Shown one piece after another: positions 32,109 to 39,672 of a DNA stretch of 47,103 nt. Below the pieces are notes generated by a model that was not told the DNA's origin, made no database searches, and saw only the letters and a list, made by a program, of their open reading frames with translations. The stretch's first letter is position 1; every line of letters starts with the position of its first letter. A program made the position numbers and the translations under genes. Source of the DNA: a virus; the IMG/VR virus record IMGVR_UViG_3300037961_006195, positions 272 through 47,374 of that record; one strand, written 5' to 3'.

Positions 32109-33092
32109 ATGATGAATCTAGATCAAGTACGCGTAATTGACCCTATTCTTACGCAACTCGCCCAAGGCTACAAGAACGCTGAAGGCGTCGCTACATTCTT
32201 CGGTCCTGCTGTATCTATGAATACACGCGCTGGCCGTACCCTCGTATTCGGCAAAGAAGCCTTTGCTGCTCAGAATTTCCTCCGTTCGCCTGGAACTAAC
32301 ATTCAGAAGATCCAGAACGAGTTCGGAACACGTTCGTTCGCTCTCCGTCAGGAAGCGATCAGCTGGGAAATTGCTGAGGAAATTGCTGCTGAGGCTAAGA
32401 ACGGAGCTGCTCAAATTGACCTCCGTCAGTATGCCGCTAAGGACGCTGCAAACCGTCTAATGCAATCCTGGGAGATCACCGTTGCTGATGCTGTTACAGC
32501 TTCTGCTTCCTACGAGACCTCCTGTGTATTCGACCTCGCAACTCGTGCTTCTGGTGCTGACCAGTTCAACCAGGCCACTTCTGACGTTGAGGTTCTAATC
32601 GACGAAGCTAAGGAAGCCGTTCGTGCTCAGATCGGTACCTATCCTAACAAGATGGTTATCTCTCCTGATGCTTTCAACGCCCTCAAGCGTAACAAGAGAA
32701 TTCGTGACTTCATGCAGCGCGGTGTTCTCGTCAATGAGTCGACTCTTGCCAACATCTTTGGTCTTGACGAGATTCGTGTTGCACGTCGTCTCAAGCTTAA
32801 CCAGTCCTCCGGTGCTCTTGAGAACATCTACAGCAACGTAGCCGTTCTCTTCTATCAGCCCTCTGGTGCTACTGATGGTTTTGCTCCTGCGCTCGATGCC
32901 AACTATGGTAATCCTGCGTTTGCTTACACCTACACTCTTGCTGGCTATCCTATCGCCACTCCTGAGCGTTTCAACATCGAGCGCCGTGTCTTCACCGGTG
33001 ACATCCTCGTTGAGCGTTCCTTCGAGCTCGTAGGTATGGGCGAAAACGGTAAGGTTGGCGCTGGCGCTATCCTCACCAACGTTGTTGCCTGA
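32109..33092 (+). CDS. Major capsid protein, HK97-fold (327 aa)
   Basis: Position after protease, scaffold and decoration genes, length and sequence (GTRSFALRQEAISWEIAEEI; PNKMVISPDAFNALKRN; RLKLNQSSGALENIYSNVAV) fit major capsid proteins of the Mu/HK97-fold type. It has a strong ribosome site, AAAGGAG, ten bases before the ATG. Codons are far richer in C/G endings than the neighbouring genes, as expected for the most expressed protein. A strong terminator follows. Start could be either of two adjacent ATGs. Confidence 0.85.
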   Translation: MMNLDQVRVIDPILTQLAQGYKNAEGVATFFGPAVSMNTRAGRTLVFGKEAFAAQNFLRSPGTNIQKIQNEFGTRSFALRQEAISWEIAEEIAAEAKNGAAQIDLRQYAAKDAANRLMQSWEITVADAVTASASYETSCVFDLATRASGADQFNQATSDVEVLIDEAKEAVRAQIGTYPNKMVISPDAFNALKRNKRIRDFMQRGVLVNESTLANIFGLDEIRVARRLKLNQSSGALENIYSNVAVLFYQPSGATDGFAPALDANYGNPAFAYTYTLAGYPIATPERFNIERRVFTGDILVERSFELVGMGENGKVGAGAILTNVVA

Positions 33093-33117
33093 TATATAAT
33101 CTACAACCTAACAAAGT

Positions 33118-33143
33118 GGCTGGCCTTCGGGTCGGCCCTTTTT
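33118..33143 (+). terminator. Rho-independent terminator after major capsid gene
   Basis: GGCTGGCC-TTCG-GGTCGGCC makes an eight-pair stem with a stable tetraloop and a run of Ts. A GTTTAAAG element begins in the very next base, so one transcript ends and another may start here. Confidence 0.85.
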
Positions 33144-33151
33144 GTTTAAAG
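33144..33151 (+). promoter_or_regulatory. Candidate late promoter GTTTAAAG after terminator
   Basis: TTTTTGTTTAAAGTAAAAAG, 23 bases before the ATG at 33175. Position directly behind the terminator strongly suggests a genuine restart of transcription. Confidence 0.7.
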
Positions 33152-33174
33152 TAAAAAGAAGAAGAATATAAGCT

Positions 33175-33972
33175 ATGTCAGGTCCTCAGCCTCCAAGAGA
33201 TATACATGGAGTAGCGAGTAATTGCAACCTTGCAACTGTAGACTATTTTATATCTATTTTTGGCTTTCAAGAAGCTGTAGAGTTATCAAATATCGAAGAT
33301 CCTACAGGAAACGGAATAGATGTAGATAAGATCCAGCTTGCGTTAAATGATGCTGCTCAGTTAGTAAATAACTACATTGAAAGTGCTCCGCCTCAAGGTA
33401 AAGTACTTATCGCCGGTTCGTTCAGAAGAACACAAGCAACTATTGCTAGATACTATCTAGACGTACTACGTCCTAGAACTCAGGTTCAGGAAGCTGCTGA
33501 AAAAGCTTTACAACAATTAGAAGCTTGGGGATCTAAAGGAAGCCCAAGTGCGGGCCTCAAATGGCAAGAAGCTTATCGTTATTGGAGAGCTGGTTGCTCT
33601 ATGACAAAGAGCTCCTATCAGAGAGGCAGAAGCTTCACTGATCCCTCACTTAATAAGTGGGTACTCCGCGAAGGAAGTAACGATAGAGCGTTCCCCTATG
33701 CTAATAGAGAAGCTCCTGTGCTTAATAGATACAGTGAGAAAGCACTTGAGCCAGAGACAGTTGGTATGGTAGAAGTTCAATCTGATAGTAATCAGCGTTC
33801 TAACGTCCTATTTGACGCTCTTGAAACTACGAGGTCTCTATCCAGCTTTACAAATACAGAAGATGCCGCAAAGCCTGAAGAAGGCGACGGTCTTGTCGCA
33901 GATAATACCACTGAGTCTGCAGACGGAGAATTTGATAATTATGGTGGTTTAACTACTGAGGATACTTTCTGA
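33175..33972 (+). CDS. Head completion/adaptor protein, Mu gp36-like (265 aa)
   Basis: Residues ~14-120 follow the DUF1320/gp36 adaptor pattern: TVDYFISIFGFQEAVELSN, DVDKIQLALNDAAQLVNNYI, then RRTQATIARYYLDVL. Such proteins sit under the portal as the head-to-tail adaptor. The C-terminal half is longer than the family norm and is polar and acidic. The stop shares a base with the next start. Confidence 0.7.
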   Translation: MSGPQPPRDIHGVASNCNLATVDYFISIFGFQEAVELSNIEDPTGNGIDVDKIQLALNDAAQLVNNYIESAPPQGKVLIAGSFRRTQATIARYYLDVLRPRTQVQEAAEKALQQLEAWGSKGSPSAGLKWQEAYRYWRAGCSMTKSSYQRGRSFTDPSLNKWVLREGSNDRAFPYANREAPVLNRYSEKALEPETVGMVEVQSDSNQRSNVLFDALETTRSLSSFTNTEDAAKPEEGDGLVADNTTESADGEFDNYGGLTTEDTF

Positions 33973-34298
33973 TGTCTACTAGCTCTTACAAAGGATATAA
34001 CCCATATTACCCAACAGGCGAAGGTGGTGGGGCAATGTACCTCACAAATAACGATGCAGGTAATTGCTATAAGTACTTAACTGGATATAAGACTGGAGTT
34101 TTTCCAGACGGAACAAAGTATAAAGAAGATGCGGACGCTCTTCGTCAATATATCGTGTCTCTAGAATCTACTCGTAAGTTACAAGATCTTTCTGATGTTA
34201 ACTTTACAAGAAACGTAAAGAAAGGAGATTTCATTATCTACGACAATACTAGTGGTAAATGGGTTTTAACTGATTATCTGTCTGGCGGCGAGTTCTAA
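33972..34298 (+). CDS. Small virion-region protein (108 aa)
   Basis: A Gly/Tyr-rich N-terminus (SSYKGYNPYYPTGEGGGAMY) and a C-terminal unit KLQDLSDVNFTRNVKKGDFI followed by YDNTSGKWVL. The L-S-D-V-N...G-D...Y-x-x-x-x-G-K-W motif is the fibre-repeat unit I know from other marine phage structural proteins. It is probably a virion protein of the head-tail junction or neck. It is coupled to both neighbours by one-base overlaps. Confidence 0.6.
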   Translation: MSTSSYKGYNPYYPTGEGGGAMYLTNNDAGNCYKYLTGYKTGVFPDGTKYKEDADALRQYIVSLESTRKLQDLSDVNFTRNVKKGDFIIYDNTSGKWVLTDYLSGGEF

Positions 34299-35239
34299 TG
34301 CTTTTAGAAATTGAGAACCAACTACATTCAAGAATTCATAGCACCATAGGCCAAAGCGCCGTTGTTCTGCGTCTTGCTGAAGAACTAGACAAATCTGGAA
34401 GGGTTGCAGAACAAGCTATGATAATAGTTAGTTATGTCTCTGGTACATCAACTAACGAGATGGGTGGTGGTGCTTATATTCCTACAGTGAGAACAAGAAA
34501 GATGACCTATAGCGTTACTCTTGTTCAAAAACAAACTCAAAGAGAGGGACATAGTTTCTCTTTACCTATATTAGATTTAATTGCGGATGCCGTAACAGGA
34601 TGGGTACCTGAAGTCCCTGGTATTGAATTCGCTACAGGTTTTGAGTTAGATAGCGAGAAATTTGTCCAAGTAACGGAGGCTTCTCAGTTTATTTATGAAC
34701 AAAATTATTCTGTTAATGTTTCTATATCTGACGGTAGATTCTATACTCAACCTTGTGCCGCGTTTGATCCTATATCTATTGTCGATTTCTTGCCTACCAG
34801 AAAATGTCTACAAACACAAGACAAAGTACCCACAGGATTAGCAGTTTGGTCTAGGGTTACAGGACCAGAAACAACTGAAGATTGGGTTGTAGAAGATAAG
34901 AATGCTTGTGGTGATCCTGTTGGATCTAATGTTGTGATCACCTGTGGCGCTGAAGAAGACGGAACAGCAACTTATAAATTTATCCCTAGAGATGCTTACA
35001 TTCATGGGGTCGACGGAACACGAACTATAGACGAGTCAAAAACTATCTCTGGTAATCTTTCTAGGGTTTGGAAATGCAAGAAAGGAAACGCTGGAGATTA
35101 CCCGCCCTGGTTCAAACTTAACGTTGATATGGGACTCTGGACAAATACTACTCAAGCTTTAGGAAGTGAAGATGCCGGAGACTCTGCTAAGCAAATAGTA
35201 AGCATAAATCCTGATCAAGAATTTTCTAGAGGTATATAA
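34298..35239 (+). CDS. Probable tail terminator/completion protein (313 aa)
   Basis: The N-terminal ~150 residues (MLLEIENQLHSRIHSTIGQS, then RKMTYSVTLVQKQTQREGHS) resemble the Mu gp37/DUF1834 tail-completion family, an alpha/beta fold that caps the tail. The position after the adaptor supports this. The remaining ~160 residues are an extra domain with several cysteines (TRKCLQTQD; CGAEEDGTATYKF). It converges with the gene at 35215 and overlaps it by 25 bases. Confidence 0.65.
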   Translation: MLLEIENQLHSRIHSTIGQSAVVLRLAEELDKSGRVAEQAMIIVSYVSGTSTNEMGGGAYIPTVRTRKMTYSVTLVQKQTQREGHSFSLPILDLIADAVTGWVPEVPGIEFATGFELDSEKFVQVTEASQFIYEQNYSVNVSISDGRFYTQPCAAFDPISIVDFLPTRKCLQTQDKVPTGLAVWSRVTGPETTEDWVVEDKNACGDPVGSNVVITCGAEEDGTATYKFIPRDAYIHGVDGTRTIDESKTISGNLSRVWKCKKGNAGDYPPWFKLNVDMGLWTNTTQALGSEDAGDSAKQIVSINPDQEFSRGI

Positions 35240-35628
35240 TTAGGCCTTGTAAATAAGGTCCTTCCTCTCTCAATATTTCTTCGGAGAGTATTAAGTGTAA
35301 TGCATCTATGGCCAGCGTTATTGGTCATGTTTGCTTTTTTAGGATACTTTGTTGTTAACTCTCCATTTGCTTTAAGTAATGCAAATTCTGAGCTAATAAT
35401 CCCCACCCAATACTGAGGTTTTTTCTTTGCCATCAAGTAGGGCTCCTCTTGAATAAAGAGGGTGAGCCCGTACTTGTCTTCAAAATATTTGTTTAATTCA
35501 TCGAAGTTTTTCAAAGACGGGGATGAGTTCTTTGATTGTGACTGAGCTTCCATCATCTTCTTTCTTTTGTTGAGATACTGTGGTCGTACTAGCATTGGCG
35601 GCTTTTCGGAAAATGTAATCGATTTCAA
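35215..35628 (-). CDS. Small protein overlapping the polymerase end (up to 137 aa)
   Basis: The frame opens within the polymerase gene. The likely starts are the Met pair MMEAQSQSKNSS (around 35556), overlapping by about 60 bases, or MAKKKPQYWVGIISSEF (around 35434), which has GAGGAG upstream. The shared portion ends RGRTLFTRPNYIPLENS. The basic, Tyr/Trp-containing core is not recognised. The full open frame is listed because the start is undecided. Confidence 0.5.
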   Translation of the reverse strand: MKSITFSEKPPMLVRPQYLNKRKKMMEAQSQSKNSSPSLKNFDELNKYFEDKYGLTLFIQEEPYLMAKKKPQYWVGIISSEFALLKANGELTTKYPKKANMTNNAGHRCITLNTLRRNIERGRTLFTRPNYIPLENS

Positions 35629-38185
35629 TAGAGCTTAGCCAAGCATTTGCAACAGGAAGCTCGTAGATTCCGTAATTATACCTCATCCATGCCCAGCACC
35701 AGGCATGAGCAACTTGGAACAAAGCGGCAACTCTCTCTGCTTCTTCCTTTGGACACATATACAAAATACTGTCATGTACTGACATATTGAATTTTGCATT
35801 AAGTCCATGGTCTTTGATGAGCCATTCCATCGCAGCCATGAAAGCATGAAGCATTGCACTTCCGGTAGACTGGATACACCAGTTATTTCGCATTGTCCAG
35901 AAATCATCACCTACCGAGGATGGACGGAAGGCAGTTGACATTTTAGTACCACTTAGAGGGTTAATAGGGGTCTTTTCACAGGCAATTCGGGCCATCTCAT
36001 TGTAGGCATATGAGTCAGATCCACCAATCAATTCCCTCATTCCTCGGTAAGCTTTACGACCCTTCTTGATTTCAATAAGCTTCTTGCCCATGTCAACAGC
36101 TTGTTTCATAGGAATGGATTTGTTACCCTTTCGGATAGTGTTAGCAAGAGTCTTAGCTCCACAGCCATAAAGCATCCCGTAATTACAACCCTTAGCAACA
36201 GCTCGAGAGATCCCGATTGCTTTTGCTGTCATGGAGTGCATGTCTGTTCCGTTGTCTTTTGATCCCGCGAGGATAGCATGGGAGAACTGAGTAGACCCAG
36301 CCACCTTGTGATAGGAATCAGCAAAGATGGAAGCAACAACAGCCTCTTGGGCATCAAAATCTGATTCAACAAAAACCCAACCATCAGGAGCTTGTACGCG
36401 GGTTTTGATCTCGGATCCAATTTTGTCATACTTTGGATCAGGGACCGTGAGCCAGAGATTTTCTCCAGCGCGGTTAGTAGAAGTATTGTGAGGAACCGTT
36501 GCTGGGACAATAAGATTGAATTCTTTACCGAGAGGATTGTTGACTTTAGAGACATATTGTTCACGAACCCGGCTGCGAACCGAGGTCCAGTAGGATACGT
36601 TAATTGCAAGTTTAATTAGCTCTTTAGCTTGGGGGAGGTCAGAGCTAAGCATTCCAGTTTCAAAGTCATCTGCATAGTCTTTAGAAAGCACACCTCCGAC
36701 ATTCTCTCCCTCGCCTTTAGGGTGGGGAACTCGAATATACTCTCCGAGGTCTTCGTTCATGAAGCACCATCCTTTGTTGGAAAAATAAGTCATGGGCTTA
36801 TCATCCCACTTGAGACGAAGAAGGAAGTGAGAAAGACGGTTTTTAGTAGAGATGCCACCAATAACGAGCTTATTACCTTCTTCTGTTTTTTGGATCTCAG
36901 ATACGCTCCTCAACCACTTAGGAATTCCGTACCATTTAGAAGCAGGCTTTCCAGCTTTAGTAAGTTTGAAGTTACACTCCCAGTCCATTTGAGATAGCCA
37001 AGGATCGGACTCTACATCTACTTCTCCTTGGTTCCAAGCATCATACACTTCTTGAGCCATTTGGCCAAGAATTTCTTCTTGTCGAGAAATAGACTCTTCC
37101 CAAATCTTTTCACAGCCTTCAAACCACTCTCTCCAATCATCAACAACCGGAAGGAAAGCAGAAGAGATTCCAAAATGGCCAAGTAGAGTGGTCAGAGATG
37201 GATTGTTCTGGAGATATTTAAGAACAAGAATAGAATACAGCTCTTGAGTAATCTCGGCGTCTTTAAGAGCATATTGAGTCAGATCGTCGCGAAGTTCACA
37301 GATTTGCTCCATGGTCTCGCTGACAACAAACACGTCGCGGATTTTCTTATCTTCAGGTTCGAGAGGAACCATGGGTTGACAATGAAAGTTATAGCAATCA
37401 ACCAAGCCATTAAGAGATCCCTTATCGGCCCAGATGGGATCAGCACGATAACTTGCTTTCTTTGCAGTCTTCTGAACATACCACCATCGTTGACCAGAAG
37501 CCAATCCGCTCACGTTAATATGAGCAGACATGGTATCAAACCAGTAGTTCTTCTTAGTGATATCGTATGACTCTACACAACGGGCTCGGTCATAAGCAAC
37601 GTTATGGGCAATAAAGACTTTATTATCTCCGACTGGAACAAGCTTGGTATAGTACTCGATGGAAGGATCTACGTAGCACTCATGCATCCAAACATAGTAC
37701 GCAGTACTGGTAACAGCAGAAGCAAGAATGGGATGAGAGAAATCAGATCCTTTAACAAAGGTCTCACAGTCAAAGACGGCAATATCTTCTTCAATTACTT
37801 CTGGATGAGTAATATCAAACCCATCTTTGGTTGGTGTGTATTTGGTCCAACCCGGCGTATTAACGATATATTGGGAGCTAGGCTTTTTAGGTAGATCAGA
37901 ATAAGCAAAGTCCTTCATGACTTTGATTTGGTCCGATACAAGGGCCTTAGAGATATTCTCGAAGTGCTCTTTGATATTCTTACCTTTGAGTTCAGGAAGT
38001 TTGAAGTCTTCCATGAAAAAGCTTTCAGGATTTTCAATGGGGAAGGTTACCCCAAAGTTTTCCATAGAAGCTTTAATGCTTTTAATAGTATCAGGTTTTA
38101 CAGGAGATGTCTCGCAATCTCCGAACACCTGGCGGTTCATCCCATCAGAAAGAGTGGCATAACCCAGGACATTAAGTTTGGACAT
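35498..38185 (-). CDS. Family A DNA polymerase, polymerase gamma-like (895 aa)
   Basis: The N-terminal 3'-5' exonuclease is intact: Exo I VFDCET (Asp139, Glu141), Exo II AHNVAYDR (~193-200) and Exo III YALKDAE (~305-311). The polymerase domain has motif A SDFDAQE (~608-614), motif B R-x3-K-x3-Y-x3-Y (Arg661, Lys665, Tyr669, Tyr673) and motif C SVHDS (His804, Asp805). DFDAQE, GTDMHS and the motif B spacing are those of mitochondrial polymerase gamma, not T7 or T4. It replicates phage DNA. ATG 38185 is preferred over a TTG at 38191. A perfect sigma70 promoter precedes it. Confidence 0.93.
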   Translation of the reverse strand: MSKLNVLGYATLSDGMNRQVFGDCETSPVKPDTIKSIKASMENFGVTFPIENPESFFMEDFKLPELKGKNIKEHFENISKALVSDQIKVMKDFAYSDLPKKPSSQYIVNTPGWTKYTPTKDGFDITHPEVIEEDIAVFDCETFVKGSDFSHPILASAVTSTAYYVWMHECYVDPSIEYYTKLVPVGDNKVFIAHNVAYDRARCVESYDITKKNYWFDTMSAHINVSGLASGQRWWYVQKTAKKASYRADPIWADKGSLNGLVDCYNFHCQPMVPLEPEDKKIRDVFVVSETMEQICELRDDLTQYALKDAEITQELYSILVLKYLQNNPSLTTLLGHFGISSAFLPVVDDWREWFEGCEKIWEESISRQEEILGQMAQEVYDAWNQGEVDVESDPWLSQMDWECNFKLTKAGKPASKWYGIPKWLRSVSEIQKTEEGNKLVIGGISTKNRLSHFLLRLKWDDKPMTYFSNKGWCFMNEDLGEYIRVPHPKGEGENVGGVLSKDYADDFETGMLSSDLPQAKELIKLAINVSYWTSVRSRVREQYVSKVNNPLGKEFNLIVPATVPHNTSTNRAGENLWLTVPDPKYDKIGSEIKTRVQAPDGWVFVESDFDAQEAVVASIFADSYHKVAGSTQFSHAILAGSKDNGTDMHSMTAKAIGISRAVAKGCNYGMLYGCGAKTLANTIRKGNKSIPMKQAVDMGKKLIEIKKGRKAYRGMRELIGGSDSYAYNEMARIACEKTPINPLSGTKMSTAFRPSSVGDDFWTMRNNWCIQSTGSAMLHAFMAAMEWLIKDHGLNAKFNMSVHDSILYMCPKEEAERVAALFQVAHAWCWAWMRYNYGIYELPVANAWLSSIEIDYIFRKAANASTTTVSQQKKEDDGSSVTIKELIPVFEKLR

Positions 38186-38205
38186 AAACAAGAGCAGTTT
38201 TTACT

Positions 38206-38234
38206 ATTATAGACCAAGAAGCCGATCCTGTCAA
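38206..38234 (-). promoter_or_regulatory. Perfect-consensus sigma70 promoter for the DNA polymerase
   Basis: TTGACA (38234-38229), 17-base spacer, TATAAT (38211-38206), both hexamers perfect, on the minus strand. The leader would be only about 15 bases, with no good Shine-Dalgarno before ATG 38185. Confidence 0.88.
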
Positions 38235-38932
38235 TAGTGGATCAGGAACTCCTCTCGGTCAGTGTAGTAGACGCCTACGCCTTCAAAGTTGGTAGCGTCA
38301 ATTATGAGTAGGTTTTTACGCATATAAGGATAGCCATAATGTCCAAATACATATGTATCCTTTTCACAAGGACAATACTCTTCCAGTTTGTCCTTCCACC
38401 AAGGAAACCCTGGGCCAGACAATATTCTATCTCTATTTGTTTTATTTACTTCTCTGGAGAAAAGAGCGTGGCCGAGGTTAATGTTCTTAGTTTCCTTTGG
38501 TATTGTAATAGTGAGAGGACAACGGGCCAACCAAGAAATAATATCTAACCTCTCGTCAAAGTCAAGCTCTCTAAGACATTTAAGAGTATACTTAACTTCT
38601 TTTTTAAGAATACGCTCTTCTGGAGATACAAGGTTTTCTAATATATAGTTCTCGTTATTTCCAAGTATTAGAGTCGCCTCGTTATTTACGACTTTGTTCC
38701 TAATAAATTGGAGCGTACGAACAGGGGATGTTTTTCTGGTTCTTTTAAAGAATGGCTTGTGGTGGATGCTATCGCCTATCAGTATGAAGTGATATCCAGG
38801 AGACCTTTCAATGATCTTTTCAAGGGTCTCTATTCGGCCGTGAAGATCTCCTATAACGCAATATTTCTTATTCCTCGGTAACAACAGGTGCCCACCAATG
38901 TGGGGTTTCGGTTTTCCACGTGGCAAAATCAT
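38231..38932 (-). CDS. Calcineurin-like metallophosphoesterase (about 233 aa)
   Basis: Metal-binding motifs are CVIGDLHGR (Asp29, His31), LIGDS (Asp54), GNNE (~91-94), LGHALF and VFGHYGYP, the order of the calcineurin-like family. Motif III is GNNE in place of GNHE, and GDxxDRG has become GDSIHHK, so metal binding or specificity may differ. It may be a protein/nucleotide phosphatase. The start is unclear: ATG 38932 overlaps the upstream gene by 65 bases and no ATG lies between that gene's stop and GDLHG. Residue numbers are from ATG 38932. Confidence 0.75.
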   Translation of the reverse strand: MILPRGKPKPHIGGHLLLPRNKKYCVIGDLHGRIETLEKIIERSPGYHFILIGDSIHHKPFFKRTRKTSPVRTLQFIRNKVVNNEATLILGNNENYILENLVSPEERILKKEVKYTLKCLRELDFDERLDIISWLARCPLTITIPKETKNINLGHALFSREVNKTNRDRILSGPGFPWWKDKLEEYCPCEKDTYVFGHYGYPYMRKNLLIIDATNFEGVGVYYTDREEFLIHY

Positions 38933-39380
38933 GTTTATGCATGTTGTAATACTTTCGATATGCCGCCACAGCATCTCCTTCTACTTTACACTCATCAGGC
39001 ATGGCCTGGGCAAACTCTGTCATTTCTTTAGGGAGTTTTTTAGACAGAGCGATGCGCGTCTTCAGCAAAGACTTTAGGCTATCTACACCTCCATGAGGAT
39101 GGCCAAATCGTTTTTCAAATTCGGCACAAAGATACTCAGTCATGTGGTAAGCCCATGACCAGTTTCCGAAAGACTCTCCCATCCAGATAGTGCAAGGATG
39201 CTTTCGGAACATCCTTGTTTTATAAAATTCTCCGTTAGTCCGTTTTGCAGGATCCAAGTCATTCATTACAGCAACGATACTGAGCATTTGAAGATGCTCC
39301 ACAATCATTTTATTGACATGCTTATCGCAATGATACTGTGCTGCTTTTGCCGGATCCTTATCCAGTACAAATACATTCAT
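38868..39380 (-). CDS. Conserved phage protein of unknown function (170 aa)
   Basis: The N-terminus FVLDKDPAKAAQYHCDKHVNKMIVEHLQML is shared, as I recall, by a group of phage hypothetical proteins with a His-Cys-x2-His motif. Later features include FRKHPCTIWMGESFGNWSW and TPHWWAPVV. It reads as a compact helical enzyme-like protein with possible metal or nucleotide binding. A sigma70-type promoter with a good leader lies upstream. Confidence 0.7.
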   Translation of the reverse strand: MNVFVLDKDPAKAAQYHCDKHVNKMIVEHLQMLSIVAVMNDLDPAKRTNGEFYKTRMFRKHPCTIWMGESFGNWSWAYHMTEYLCAEFEKRFGHPHGGVDSLKSLLKTRIALSKKLPKEMTEFAQAMPDECKVEGDAVAAYRKYYNMHKHDFATWKTETPHWWAPVVTEE

Positions 39381-39403
39381 AGCACTATAGCTTATACTAT
39401 ATA

Positions 39404-39432
39404 ATTTTAGACTATAAATGTTGTTATGTCAA
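39404..39432 (-). promoter_or_regulatory. Sigma70-type promoter
   Basis: TTGACA (39432-39427), 17-base spacer, TAAAAT (39409-39404), 23 bases before the ATG at 39380. The TGA stop of the upstream 41-residue gene lies inside the TTGACA box. Confidence 0.82.
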
Positions 39433-39554
39433 TCTTTTTTCTCCATTTCTTCTGTAGCAAGTTTTAATATATAGTAAATAACGTATCCAGTACAAGCCAA
39501 TCCTATTGCTATCATTATGATTACGCTCCAGACAGGATCATTTATGTCATTCAT
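39429..39554 (-). CDS. Micro membrane protein (41 aa)
   Basis: A single hydrophobic segment (VWSVIIMIAIGLACTGYVIYY, about 8-28) is followed by a charged end KLATEEMEKKD. It starts seconds after the preceding small gene's end (the two overlap) and its stop is embedded in the -35 box of the next promoter. The ORF is too short for standard calling, but packing and a clear membrane segment support it. Confidence 0.5.
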   Translation of the reverse strand: MNDINDPVWSVIIMIAIGLACTGYVIYYILKLATEEMEKKD

Positions 39555-39672
39555 CTAACTCTACGGGTGGCATTCTAAGCTGTTTTATCTTCTCTCTAAG
39601 AGATTTAAAAAGCTTTCTTTGTTCTTCGATTTCTTCGGCGGATAAAGGTCCAAGTCTTTTGTCTAAGCTCAT
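39547..39672 (-). CDS. Very small helical protein (41 aa)
   Basis: It begins MSLDKRLGPLSAEEIEEQRK and is one predicted helix (LFKSLREKIKQLRM). Its ATG overlaps the zwf stop in an ATGA, so it is likely translated with zwf. Function unknown; the location leaves open a partner role for glucose-6-phosphate dehydrogenase, which is speculative. Confidence 0.5.
   Translation of the reverse strand: MSLDKRLGPLSAEEIEEQRKLFKSLREKIKQLRMPPVELDE

Noticed and set aside
35240-35280. Possible terminator between the converging genes (AGGCCTT...AAGGTCC)
   Set aside because: The stem is about six pairs and lacks a T-run on either strand, so I do not list it as a feature.
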